A stretch of DNA of 64,000 nt from the NCBI GenBank assembly GCA_019636215.1, contig JAHBXZ010000006.1:168234-232233 (forward strand). The letters run 5' to 3'. Below, piece by piece: positions 15,922-24,108 of this stretch; positions within the stretch are counted from its first letter, which is position 1; the number at the start of each line of letters is the position of its first letter. Source of the DNA: Planctomycetota bacterium. GTDB taxonomy: Bacteria > Planctomycetota > UBA8742 > UBA2392. Under the pieces are notes generated by a model that did no database searches, was not told the origin of the DNA, and saw only the letters and a program-made list of their open reading frames with translations. The position numbers and the translations under genes were made by a program.

Positions 15922-16200
15922 ATGGCCAAAGTCTCTTTCGCCCGCCACCTGTACCGCTTCTTTCCCGGCCTTGAAGGCCGCGAGGTTCACGTGCAGGCGG
16001 CCAATGTGGCCCAGGTACTTTCGGAACTGGAGAAGCAGTACCCGGGCTTTGCCCTGTACATCACGGACGAGCGCGGAAGCCTGCGCCAGCACGTGAACAT
16101 CTTTGTGGGCGAAGAAATGGTGGTTGATCGCAAAGCCCTGAGCGACCGGCTCAAGGAAGACTCGCACGTGTACATCATGCAGGCCCTGTCCGGCGGCTAG
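15922..16200 (+). CDS. MoaD/ThiS-like ubiquitin-fold protein
   Basis: 92 residues, ending in the Gly-Gly typical of sulfur-carrier proteins (ALSGG). Contains the core VSFARHLYRFFPG, LSELEKQYPGF, NIFVGEE and VYIMQALSGG strands of the MoaD family. In MoaD, the C-terminal Gly is thiocarboxylated and gives sulfur to molybdopterin. No moaE, moeB or thi genes are adjacent; the next gene, 78 bases downstream, is a beta-propeller, a pairing seen in several bacteria. Function in sulfur transfer is therefore inferred, and a protein-conjugation role is possible. Confidence 0.82.
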   Translation: MAKVSFARHLYRFFPGLEGREVHVQAANVAQVLSELEKQYPGFALYITDERGSLRQHVNIFVGEEMVVDRKALSDRLKEDSHVYIMQALSGG

Positions 16201-16277
16201 GCCGGCAACAAAACCGCAGTCTGAACGCGCAGCGTAAGCAAGCACCTTTTCCTGAGCCGACAAACAAGGAGCCAACC

Positions 16278-17618
16278 ATGGCCAAGAAGAAGGCAGCAAA
16301 GAAAGCCGCAAAGAAGCCTGCAAAGAAGGCCGTAAGGAAGCCTGCGAAGAAGGCTGCAAAGAAGCCCGCAAAGAAAGCCGCAGCCAGGCCCGTTACCAGC
16401 AGCGCCAGGCTCTCGCCGCGCGCTGGCCGCATCATCCTGGGCACGCGCAAGGGCACGTTCATTCTTGAGCGTGGCAAGGGCGGCTGGAAGTCCAGTGTTT
16501 CGCACCACGGCGTGCCAATCTCGTTCGCTGCCAGCGACCCGCGCACCGGCACGATCTGGTCGTTCCTGGATCACGGCCACTGGGGCAGCAAGATTTCGCG
16601 CAGCGACGACGGCGGCAAGACCTGGCGCGACGCCACCCAGATCATGTACCCCCAAGGCGCGCGCCTCATCGACGGTTTCGACACGCTGGATGGCAAGCCG
16701 ATTGACCCCTTTGCCCCGCCCTCAGATACGCCCAAGCGCCCGCGGTTCAAGGACGCAAAGCTGCTGAAGCTGTGGGTCATGAACTTCGGCGGCGCCGACA
16801 GGCCCGGCCGCATCATGGTAGGCACCATTCCCGGCGGCCTGTTTGTCAGCAACGACGACGGCCAAAGCTGGGAGCTGAACCGCCCGCTGTGGAACCATGA
16901 TTCACGCGGCGGAGACCTGTTCAACGGCGACGGAAACGGCGTCATGAACTGGGGCGGCACACCCGCGGCCATAGGCACCGGCGAGTTCGCCCCCGGCATT
17001 CACAGCATTGCCGTCGACCCGCGCAACAGCAGCCGATATCTGGTTGCCATTTCCAGCGCGGGCGTGCTGGAAACCACCGACGACGGCCGCACCTGGCAAG
17101 GCCGCAACAAGGGTCTGCGCATGGAGTACATGCCCAACCCCGAGGCCGACTGGGGCCACGACCCGCACTTTGTGAGCCTTTGCCCGGCCAACCCCGACCA
17201 CGTGTGGCAGCAGAATCACTGCGGCATTTTCTACAGCACCGATGGAGCCACGCAGTGGAAGATGGTCAGCAAGCAGGGCAACACGCCGCACTTCGGTTTT
17301 CCTGTCGCGGTGGACGAGCAGGACGGCCGCCGCGCCTGGGTCGTGCCCCATAAAGCCGACGATTCGCGCATGGCCATCAACGGTGCGCTGGCGGTGTGCC
17401 GCACGGATGACGGCGGCCGCACGTGGCGTGAGCAGCGCAAGGGACTGCCGCAGTCTGGGGCGTTCGATACCGTGTACCGCCACGCGCTGGATGTCGCGGG
17501 CAGCAGCCTGGCGTTCGGCAGCACTACCGGCAACCTGTACCTGAGTGACAACGGCGGCGACAACTGGGTCAGCCTGGGCAGCAGCTTTCCGCCCATTTAC
17601 TCCGTGCGGTTTGCCTAG
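16278..17618 (+). CDS. BNR/Asp-box beta-propeller protein with a histone-H1-like basic N-terminus
   Basis: 446 residues. Residues 1-42 are Lys/Ala/Pro repeats (KKAAKKPAKKA type), like eukaryotic H1 tails or the bacterial AlgP/HU tails. Residues 50-446 form a sialidase-type propeller with repeated Asp-box motifs: SDDGGKTW, SNDDGQSW, TTDDGRTW, TDDGGRTW and SDNGGDNW. The catalytic Arg triad/Tyr of true sialidases was not identified, so enzymatic activity is uncertain. No signal peptide is seen: the tail begins at the Met, suggesting cytoplasmic or nucleoid location. Cotranscribed with the MoaD-like gene by spacing; followed by a terminator. Confidence 0.8.
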   Translation: MAKKKAAKKAAKKPAKKAVRKPAKKAAKKPAKKAAARPVTSSARLSPRAGRIILGTRKGTFILERGKGGWKSSVSHHGVPISFAASDPRTGTIWSFLDHGHWGSKISRSDDGGKTWRDATQIMYPQGARLIDGFDTLDGKPIDPFAPPSDTPKRPRFKDAKLLKLWVMNFGGADRPGRIMVGTIPGGLFVSNDDGQSWELNRPLWNHDSRGGDLFNGDGNGVMNWGGTPAAIGTGEFAPGIHSIAVDPRNSSRYLVAISSAGVLETTDDGRTWQGRNKGLRMEYMPNPEADWGHDPHFVSLCPANPDHVWQQNHCGIFYSTDGATQWKMVSKQGNTPHFGFPVAVDEQDGRRAWVVPHKADDSRMAINGALAVCRTDDGGRTWREQRKGLPQSGAFDTVYRHALDVAGSSLAFGSTTGNLYLSDNGGDNWVSLGSSFPPIYSVRFA

Positions 17619-17631
17619 TCAGCCTGAACCA

Positions 17632-17659
17632 AAAGCCCGGGCCGGCAAGCCCGGGCTTT
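17632..17659 (+). terminator. Rho-independent terminator
   Basis: AAAGCCCGGG / CCCGGGCTTT stem with CCGGCAAG loop, then CCTTT. Ends the MoaD/propeller transcript. Confidence 0.75.
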
Positions 17660-17744
17660 CCTTTGGGCCCGAAATCCGCAACCCGGGCCGGTTGCGCATG
17701 GGCCGCGCAAGGCTAAAACGCTGGCCTGACTGTCGGAGATCGCC

Positions 17745-18938
17745 GTGGCCCACAACCTGTCGCAGTGGTGTGCAGCAGAGATTGACTCGCTGAAGTCGCG
17801 CAGCCTGTTTCACATGCCCAAGGTTCATTCCACGCCAGTTGGCGCGCGCGTGGTGATTGAGGGCCGGCGCGTCATCCAGCTTTCGAACAACAGTTACCTG
17901 GGGCTGAGCACACACCCCAGGGTTGTAGAGGCCGCGCAGCGCGCGATTGAAAAGTACGGCGTCGGGACCGGTGCCGTGCGCCCGATCAGCGGCACGATGG
18001 ACCTGCACGTTGAGTGCGAAGAAAAGATCGCCAGGTTCAAGGGCACCGAAAGCGCCCTGCTGTTCCAGAGCGGCTTCACGGCCAACGTGGGCGTGGTCAG
18101 CACACTGGCCGTTGAAGGCGACCACATTGTCAGCGATGAGCTGAACCACGCCAGCATCATTGATGGCGCACGCCTGAGCAAAGCCACGCGCGCGGTGTAC
18201 CGCCACAAGGATCACGCGCACCTGGAAGAACTGCTGAAGGAAGCCCGCGGCCCCAAGGCAATCAAGGGCAAGATCCTGGTTGTCACCGACGGCGTCTTTT
18301 CCATGGACGGCGACGTGGCCGACCTGCCGGCCGTGCTGGCGGCCTGCGACAAGTACGACGCCATTCCCATGGTGGACGACGCCCACGCCACCGGCGTGAT
18401 GGGTGAAAAGGGCCGCGGCACTGCCTGGGCGCAGCATGTTCATGAACGCTGGACGCTTACCGTCGGCACGCTTTCCAAGGCGATTCCTGTTGTCGGCGGT
18501 TACTTCGCCGGGCCAAAGGTCGTCAAGGAGTACCTGATTGCGAAGGCCCGGCCGTTTCTGTTCAGCGCATCGGCCCCGCCGATGGTGGTTGCGGCGGTTT
18601 CGGCCTGCATTGATGTAATGGAAACCGAACCCCAGCACCATGCGCGCCTGTGGGAGAACACAAAGTTCTTCAAGGACGGGCTGAAGGCGCTGGGCTTCAA
18701 CACCGGCAACAGTGTCAGCCCCGTCACGCCCGTAATCATCGGTGAAGGCGCCAAGGCGGCCAGGTTCAGCGACCTGCTGCTGCAAAACGGAGTGTACGCG
18801 CAGGGCATTTACTTCCCGATGGTGGCCGAGAAGCTGTCGCGTGTGCGCACGATTGTCAGCGCGGCGCACTCGCAACAGGACCTGCAGGAAGCACTGGACG
18901 TGTTCCAGAAGTGCGGCAAGGAACTCGGGCTGATCTAG
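17745..18938 (+). CDS. Alpha-oxoamine synthase (glycine C-acetyltransferase / 8-amino-7-oxononanoate synthase family)
   Basis: 397 residues starting at GTG 17745 (CGGAGA upstream). PLP-dependent condensation of an amino acid with an acyl-CoA. Seen: LSNNSYLGLS, the ARFKGTESALLFQSGF binding region, SDELNHASI, TDGVFSMDGD, DDAHATGVMG and the PLP-Lys motif GTLSKAIPVVGGY. The family cannot be split safely by eye into KBL (threonine to glycine), BioF (biotin) or Spt (sphingolipid); no kbl/tdh, bio or lipid genes lie adjacent. Confidence 0.9.
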   Translation: MAHNLSQWCAAEIDSLKSRSLFHMPKVHSTPVGARVVIEGRRVIQLSNNSYLGLSTHPRVVEAAQRAIEKYGVGTGAVRPISGTMDLHVECEEKIARFKGTESALLFQSGFTANVGVVSTLAVEGDHIVSDELNHASIIDGARLSKATRAVYRHKDHAHLEELLKEARGPKAIKGKILVVTDGVFSMDGDVADLPAVLAACDKYDAIPMVDDAHATGVMGEKGRGTAWAQHVHERWTLTVGTLSKAIPVVGGYFAGPKVVKEYLIAKARPFLFSASAPPMVVAAVSACIDVMETEPQHHARLWENTKFFKDGLKALGFNTGNSVSPVTPVIIGEGAKAARFSDLLLQNGVYAQGIYFPMVAEKLSRVRTIVSAAHSQQDLQEALDVFQKCGKELGLI

Positions 18939-18956
18939 CGCCGGCGGCCCGAACCA

Positions 18957-19370
18957 CTAACCCACCATCACCAGCGCCTGGCTGGGCACAATCTGCTGGC
19001 CGGCAGGCACGTTGGGATTGCTGCCGTTCTGGCCCACCATGCTGGTCAGGTGGCAGGCGGGCTTGCCCTGGAACTTCACCTTGAAGCTGCCCATCTTGTA
19101 GGTCGCCGGGCCCATGAACTGGCCTGACATGACGCCGCCGTTGACTCCGGCCTCGTCGCCGTTGGACATCGGGATCATCGAGTTCTGCACGATGGCCGGC
19201 ATGTTGGAGATCTTGACCATCATCGCGCAGGTGCCCGCATTGGCCGTGGGGCACTGGGCGATGTTGGGGTACGGAATCGGCACTGGCGAAGGCGATGGCG
19301 GCGCGGGCGTCAGGCAGACGTCGGGCATGCCCATGCACATTCCGGCTGCGGTACAGGATGCTGGAAACAT
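18957..19370 (-). CDS. PAAR-like protein, DUF4150
   Basis: 137 residues. Pro/Ser/Cys-rich start (MPDVCLTPAPPSPSPVP), then IPYPNIAQC and the conserved end KVKFQGKPACHLTSMVGQNG. This is the DUF4150 'PAAR-like' fold that caps the VgrG spike in T6SS. No toxin domain is fused to it, so it may only sharpen the spike or carry an effector non-covalently. Last gene of the T6SS block, 25 bases after DUF3540. Confidence 0.85.
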   Translation of the reverse strand: MFPASCTAAGMCMGMPDVCLTPAPPSPSPVPIPYPNIAQCPTANAGTCAMMVKISNMPAIVQNSMIPMSNGDEAGVNGGVMSGQFMGPATYKMGSFKVKFQGKPACHLTSMVGQNGSNPNVPAGQQIVPSQALVMVG

Positions 19371-19395
19371 GGTGTTCTCCGATCTTTGCCGATGC

Positions 19396-19926
19396 TTAAC
19401 CCAGGTAAATCTTGTCGCCGTCCAGCTTCACGTCTTCCTTGGCCTTAACCAGAAACCGCTTGGCTGTGGTCTGGCTGATTTCATCAATGTCGGTGCGTTC
19501 GCGGCCGGCGCGAACCTGCATCAGACCCTTGATCCAGCGCCAGGCGGTGTCGGCCTTTTCAGTCACGCTGCGGGCAATCAGCTCCAGTTTGCCGGCGCGC
19601 AGCCGGACATTGGGGCTGTGCAGCTCCAGTCCCTTGGCGGCCTTGAGCGTGATTTCGCCGCGCGGCGCAGAGAACACCGCATCGGCCGGAAACTGAAAGT
19701 GCATCGCGCCCTTGGCCTTCAGCACACCGATCACGAACCACTTGCCCTGCTGGCCGATGGCCAGCACCAGATCCCCGCGCTCCGGCTGGTACGGAAACGC
19801 CAGCGCATTGCCGGCCCAGACTTCGCCTTCTTCAGTCAGCACGCGCACCTTGCCCGGGGCGGATTCCGTGACCGGCACCGGGCTAAGGCGTACGCTAAGC
19901 TGATTGGCTACCTCTTGGGCTTCCAT
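19396..19926 (-). CDS. DUF3540-like T6SS-associated protein
   Basis: 176 residues. Starts with MEAQEVANQLSVRLSPV, a VgrG-gp5-OB-like middle (VWAGNALAFPYQPERGDLVLAIGQQGKWFVIGVL) and a C-terminal repeat of short strands (EITLKAAKGLELHSP, KLELIARSVTEKADT). This resembles the spike-linked DUF3540 domain that occurs beside DUF2169/DUF4150 genes. Overlaps the upstream pentapeptide gene by 19 bases, so translation is coupled. Confidence 0.8.
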   Translation of the reverse strand: MEAQEVANQLSVRLSPVPVTESAPGKVRVLTEEGEVWAGNALAFPYQPERGDLVLAIGQQGKWFVIGVLKAKGAMHFQFPADAVFSAPRGEITLKAAKGLELHSPNVRLRAGKLELIARSVTEKADTAWRWIKGLMQVRAGRERTDIDEISQTTAKRFLVKAKEDVKLDGDKIYLG

Positions 19927-21827
19927 TGCTCGGCCTCCAGTCGGTCAATATCCGTCCGCTTCGTCGTCTTCAGGTTCGCGCCGTCAAATCGCGCGCCGGT
20001 TTCACGGGCGGCGTGAATTGTCGCCCCCGAAAGATCGGCGCCCGAAAAGTCCGCCAGTTCCACGTTGGCGTGCTTCAGCATGGCATGGTTCAGGCGCGCG
20101 TTGCGGAAACTGGCAGATTGTGCCGTGGCCTCGTCCATCACAGTCTGGCTGAGGTCCGCTCCGTCAAAATTGGCTTCATTCAGCATCGCCTTCTGCAACT
20201 GCGCCATGTTGATCGATGCACCGCCCATCTGCGCCTGGCGCAGGTCGGCACCCATGAACACCGCATGTGTCAGGGTGGCTTTGCCCATGATCGCGCCGCC
20301 GGCCTTGGCCTCGACAAACAGTGACTGGCTCATGTCACAGCCGGTCAAGTCGGCGCCTTCCAGGTTTGCGCCGCTGAAATCGGCCTTGGTCAGGCGTGCG
20401 CCGGGCAGCTTTACGCCGCGCAGGTCGCAGTTGGCAAAGCCGCACTCGTGGGCCTGCACGCCGTCCAGCAGCACCCCGGCCAGGTCGACCCCGGCAAAGT
20501 TCGTCTTGTTCAACCTGGCGCCGCGCAGGTCGGCACCCTGCAGCCTGGCGTTGCTGAAGTTGCCGTTGGTGATCTCGCTGCCCTCAAACAGCGCGCCGGT
20601 AAGGTCCGCACCCGGAAAGGCGGTGTTGACCAGCTCGGCCTGCCGGAAATCGGCACGGGCTGCCAGTGCCTCGGCAAGACTGGCGTCGTGCATCAGCGCG
20701 CGGGCAAAGCGGGCCTCGCGCAGGTCGCTGCCGCGGAAGTCCACGTGCTTGAGATCCCAGCCCGAGAAATTGCGGCTGGCCAGGTTGGTGTCGGTAATCT
20801 TGCAGCCCTCCAGCGCGGCACCCATCAGGTTGGTCTGGTCCAGTGTGCACTGGTGCAGGCTGGCGCTGCGCAGGTCGCAGGCCGTGAAATCCAGCTTATC
20901 CAGGTTGCAGCCGCCGAAATCGGCCGTCTGCAGCAGCGTGGATTCAAACTGGGCGCCTGCCAGCAGCGCGCCCGGAAACCGCGCGCCCGTGGCGTCGGCA
21001 CCGCGCAGGTCCGCGCCCTTCAGGTCGGCGCGGGTGAAGTCGGCCTTGCCCAGCTGGCAGTCACCAAAGTTCGCCCCGGCCAGCCTGGCATCACTGAAGT
21101 CGCACGAATGCAGGTTACGCCCGGCCATCGAAACGCCCTCAAGGCGTGCGCTTGAAAAGTGGCAACCGACCATGCTTTCGGGCAGACCCTGGGCGCCGCG
21201 CAAATCGGCCTGGTCAAAGAACGCGCCCTCAATGACCGCGCCTTCAAAGATGGCCTTGCCCAGCCGCGACGCCGAGAACAACGTGCCCACCAGCCGCGCG
21301 CCGGCAAGGTTTGTTTCCAGCAGGGTAGAACCCAGCACGCTGGTGCCCGTCAGGTCGGTGCCGCGCAGACCCGCGCCGGAAAGCACGCACTGGTCAAGCC
21401 CGCCGTCGGTAAAGGCAGCCTGCGCCAGGTCGGCGTCCGTCAGGTCGAGGTCTGCCAGGCGTGCGCGCTGCATATTGGATTTCTTGAACAGCGCCCCGCG
21501 CGCCTTGCCGCTCATGACCACCGCCGCCTGCATGTTCGCACCGCTGAAGTCGGCCGAGTCGGCCTTTACCGCACTGAGCACCGCGCCGCGAAGGTCCGCG
21601 TTACGCAGCACCGTGCCGTTGAGATCCACATTGAACCCTACCGCGCCGGCCAGGTTGGCGCCGGTCAGATTGGCGCCCTTGAGCTTCACGCCTGTCAACC
21701 GCAGGTCCGCCAGCTGCGCGCCCGATAAATCCAGGCCCGAAAAATCGGCGTTCGAAAGCGTGCGCGCCGGAGAGGCCAGCGCCTCGCGGATCATCTGCAA
21801 CGCCTGTTGTTTATCCGGTTTGGCCAT
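19908..21827 (-). CDS. Pentapeptide-repeat protein, T6SS-associated
   Basis: 639 residues, almost all A(D/N)LxG-type pentapeptide repeats (LSNADFSGLDLSGAQL, ...GANLTGANLAGAVGF), forming a right-handed square beta-helix. Short Ala-rich N-terminal helix (about 1-20), no catalytic or membrane segment. In T6SS neighbourhoods such proteins may bind spikes, mimic DNA or act as effector adaptors; none of these is proven. Two bases before the DUF2169 gene and overlapping DUF3540. Plus-strand open frames through this gene are artefacts of its GC repeats. Confidence 0.85.
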   Translation of the reverse strand: MAKPDKQQALQMIREALASPARTLSNADFSGLDLSGAQLADLRLTGVKLKGANLTGANLAGAVGFNVDLNGTVLRNADLRGAVLSAVKADSADFSGANMQAAVVMSGKARGALFKKSNMQRARLADLDLTDADLAQAAFTDGGLDQCVLSGAGLRGTDLTGTSVLGSTLLETNLAGARLVGTLFSASRLGKAIFEGAVIEGAFFDQADLRGAQGLPESMVGCHFSSARLEGVSMAGRNLHSCDFSDARLAGANFGDCQLGKADFTRADLKGADLRGADATGARFPGALLAGAQFESTLLQTADFGGCNLDKLDFTACDLRSASLHQCTLDQTNLMGAALEGCKITDTNLASRNFSGWDLKHVDFRGSDLREARFARALMHDASLAEALAARADFRQAELVNTAFPGADLTGALFEGSEITNGNFSNARLQGADLRGARLNKTNFAGVDLAGVLLDGVQAHECGFANCDLRGVKLPGARLTKADFSGANLEGADLTGCDMSQSLFVEAKAGGAIMGKATLTHAVFMGADLRQAQMGGASINMAQLQKAMLNEANFDGADLSQTVMDEATAQSASFRNARLNHAMLKHANVELADFSGADLSGATIHAARETGARFDGANLKTTKRTDIDRLEAEQWKPKR

Positions 21828-21829
21828 GG

Positions 21830-24106
21830 CTATTTCGCAAGCAGCGTCATCTTGATGTTGGACTGGTTAAAATCCGCGCCCTCAGTCACGGCCTGGTAAA
21901 GGGCCGCTTCGTACAGGTTGCTGGTGATGAACGACGCGCCGGAAAGGTCCGCGCGCTCAAGGTTGGCCTGGAAAAAGTCGGCGTTGCCGGCCTGGGCGCC
22001 CGCCAGGTTTGCCTTGCGCAGGAAGCCGCGGCGCACAGTGGCGCCGAACAGTACGGCCTTGCGCATGTCGGCACCGGAAAACAGCGCCCCGGAAAGGTCC
22101 GCAAACCGGAAGCTGGCGCCGTCCAGCCTGGCGCCTTCCCAGACGCTGTCGGCAAGTTCGGCTTCCTGGGCAAGCAGGCCCGAAAGTACGGCGTCGGCGG
22201 CGCGCAGGTTGGCACCTTTGACGCCATTGATGATCAAGCCCTGGCCGCCGGCGCGCAAAAACGTGGCCTTGCCCAGCTTCGCCCCGGTCAGGTCGGCGCC
22301 GTCCACTCGCGCCTGCGTGAAATCGGCCTCAGACAGGTCCGCGCCCTGGGCGGAAAGTTTCGCTGCATTGGCCTCGTAAAGATTTGCAGATTTCAACCCC
22401 GCGCCCTTGAGGCTGGCGGAGCTCAGGTTGGCCTGCACAAACACGGCCTCTGGCAGCTCGGCTTTCTCAAAGTTCGCGCTGGAGGCGTTGGCGCTGGTGA
22501 AGTCTACGCGCGGACCCTTGGCGCCGGTGAAGTTTGCCGCGGAAACATCGGCGTTGGCAAAGTTGGCGTAGTCCAGCTTGCAGCCCGCAAGGTTGGCGCC
22601 CTTGAGGCTGGCATTGCGGAAGTCGCAGTAACTCAAGTCGGCACCCGACAGGTCGTGGCCGGCCAAGTCCTGACCGGAGTGGTCGCGCGACGGCGCCTCG
22701 CCCTTTCGGATGGCGAGCGCCAGCGCGACACCGGCAAGCGGCGCGGCCTTGCCCGCGGCTGCAAGCGCCTGCTCGATCAGCAGGTCTGACTCCAGTTGCT
22801 TCATGGCCGGGTCGCTGGAGAAATCCCGGATGGCGGAATCCAGCGTCGGCGGCACCGGTTGGCCGGAAGAGGCCAGACGCTTCTTCAGTTCCAGCATCGC
22901 CGCCACCATCGGCGCGAATCCTTCAAACACACCGGGTGCCAGCGCGACGGCCGCGCCTTTGGCGCGCTTGGTCATCTCGGCCTGCTGGGCCTTCACGAGG
23001 TTCGCCATTGCCTCGGCGACGGCTTCGCCGCCCTCGGCGGGCATGGCGCCTTCGCCCGGCGGCGGCGGGGCCACTGCCTCCAGCGGCAGGGGCGGGTCTT
23101 CGAACCACGGCAAAATCTGCGCAAGCTGCGCCGGCTGCGAGGCCAGTGGCTCACTGAACACAAGAAAGTCTTCGATGTCTTCGAACTCGGGAGCACGGGT
23201 GTCCTGCACACCACGCCACACCAGCCGGATCAGACCCGCATCCGCATCCACATGCAGGGTGTCCAGGTTCATGCTGACTTCCAGCACGTCCAGCTTGCCT
23301 TCATGGCGCAGGCGCACGAACACGCGCACGCGCAGACCGGGCAGTGCACAGGTGACCACCGGCCGCTGCGGGTGAAGGTTGGTCAGAGTGACGGTTTCGT
23401 CGCCGCGCAGGAAGCCATCCAGCTGCTGGTCCTGGGGCGCGGCGTTGAAGTAGCTCCAGTCAAAATCCTTGGGCAGCGCCGGCCAGCGCTCCTTGATCCA
23501 CTTCTTGTCGTAGGTACCCAGCTTCTCGCGGCGCTGCTTCCAGGTGCGGTCCAGCGGGCCGAACCCTGCCGGGTGCGGCTTGTCGCCGTGGCCTTTAATC
23601 AGCTTGCCGGGTTGCTCAATGTTCGGCAGCACAGGGGCCTTGAAGCCCTTGCCGCAGGGGTTCTCGTCAAAACCCGGGCCGCCGAAGCTGTTGCCCCAGT
23701 GCAGCGCGCACCGGGTGAACGGCTCGGGCTCAGACTGCTTGCTGAACACCAGCCCCTTGTCCCAATGGCGGTTGCCGATCACGGCCAGTTCCTTCGACCA
23801 GTTGCCCACACCGAACTTCACCGGGCAGGTCGTGACAGCCTTGCCACCGGGAACATGGCAGGTTCCAACCAGCAGCAGATCAGCCCGCGGCTTGAAGATG
23901 CCAAGGTCTGATTCGTACAGCGGCGCCTTGCTGGCGGGCTCGGGCGTGTCGCCCTCGATCTCCAGCTGCTTTTCCAGCGACACGGCCGTGCCGCCTGGTG
24001 CGAGCTTGAAGCTTCCCTTCACCACACAGGTCACGCTGTGGGCAGGCCAGTTGACCTGCCCAAGCATGGGCGCGAACTTGAAGTCTGTGCGGTTGCGAAC
24101 CTTCAT
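21830..24106 (-). CDS. DUF2169 protein with C-terminal pentapeptide repeats
   Basis: 758 residues. Residues 1-330 match DUF2169: MKVRNRTDFKFAPMLGQVNW, VVKGSFKLAPGG, KALYESDLGIFKPRADLLLVGTCH-like strands and CALHWGNSFGGPGF. A Pro-rich/Glu-rich linker follows (about 340-400), a helical stretch to about 470, and then pentapeptide repeats to the end (HDLSGADLSYCDFRNASLKG ...). DUF2169 proteins are found next to T6SS spikes and are treated as adaptors or chaperones. Its start is 2 bases from the VgrG stop (24109), so translation is probably coupled. Confidence 0.87.
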   Translation of the reverse strand: MKVRNRTDFKFAPMLGQVNWPAHSVTCVVKGSFKLAPGGTAVSLEKQLEIEGDTPEPASKAPLYESDLGIFKPRADLLLVGTCHVPGGKAVTTCPVKFGVGNWSKELAVIGNRHWDKGLVFSKQSEPEPFTRCALHWGNSFGGPGFDENPCGKGFKAPVLPNIEQPGKLIKGHGDKPHPAGFGPLDRTWKQRREKLGTYDKKWIKERWPALPKDFDWSYFNAAPQDQQLDGFLRGDETVTLTNLHPQRPVVTCALPGLRVRVFVRLRHEGKLDVLEVSMNLDTLHVDADAGLIRLVWRGVQDTRAPEFEDIEDFLVFSEPLASQPAQLAQILPWFEDPPLPLEAVAPPPPGEGAMPAEGGEAVAEAMANLVKAQQAEMTKRAKGAAVALAPGVFEGFAPMVAAMLELKKRLASSGQPVPPTLDSAIRDFSSDPAMKQLESDLLIEQALAAAGKAAPLAGVALALAIRKGEAPSRDHSGQDLAGHDLSGADLSYCDFRNASLKGANLAGCKLDYANFANADVSAANFTGAKGPRVDFTSANASSANFEKAELPEAVFVQANLSSASLKGAGLKSANLYEANAAKLSAQGADLSEADFTQARVDGADLTGAKLGKATFLRAGGQGLIINGVKGANLRAADAVLSGLLAQEAELADSVWEGARLDGASFRFADLSGALFSGADMRKAVLFGATVRRGFLRKANLAGAQAGNADFFQANLERADLSGASFITSNLYEAALYQAVTEGADFNQSNIKMTLLAK

Positions 24107-24108
24107 GG

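Noticed and set aside
16278..17618. True sialidase function for the propeller protein
   Set aside because: Asp-box motifs are structural; the catalytic residues were not found and there is no secretion signal.
19926..24100. Long plus-strand frames across the pentapeptide genes and similar antisense frames in recA, hemE, tssM and pilT
   Set aside because: They are shadows of GC-rich repeats and codon bias; no ribosome sites or recognisable domains.
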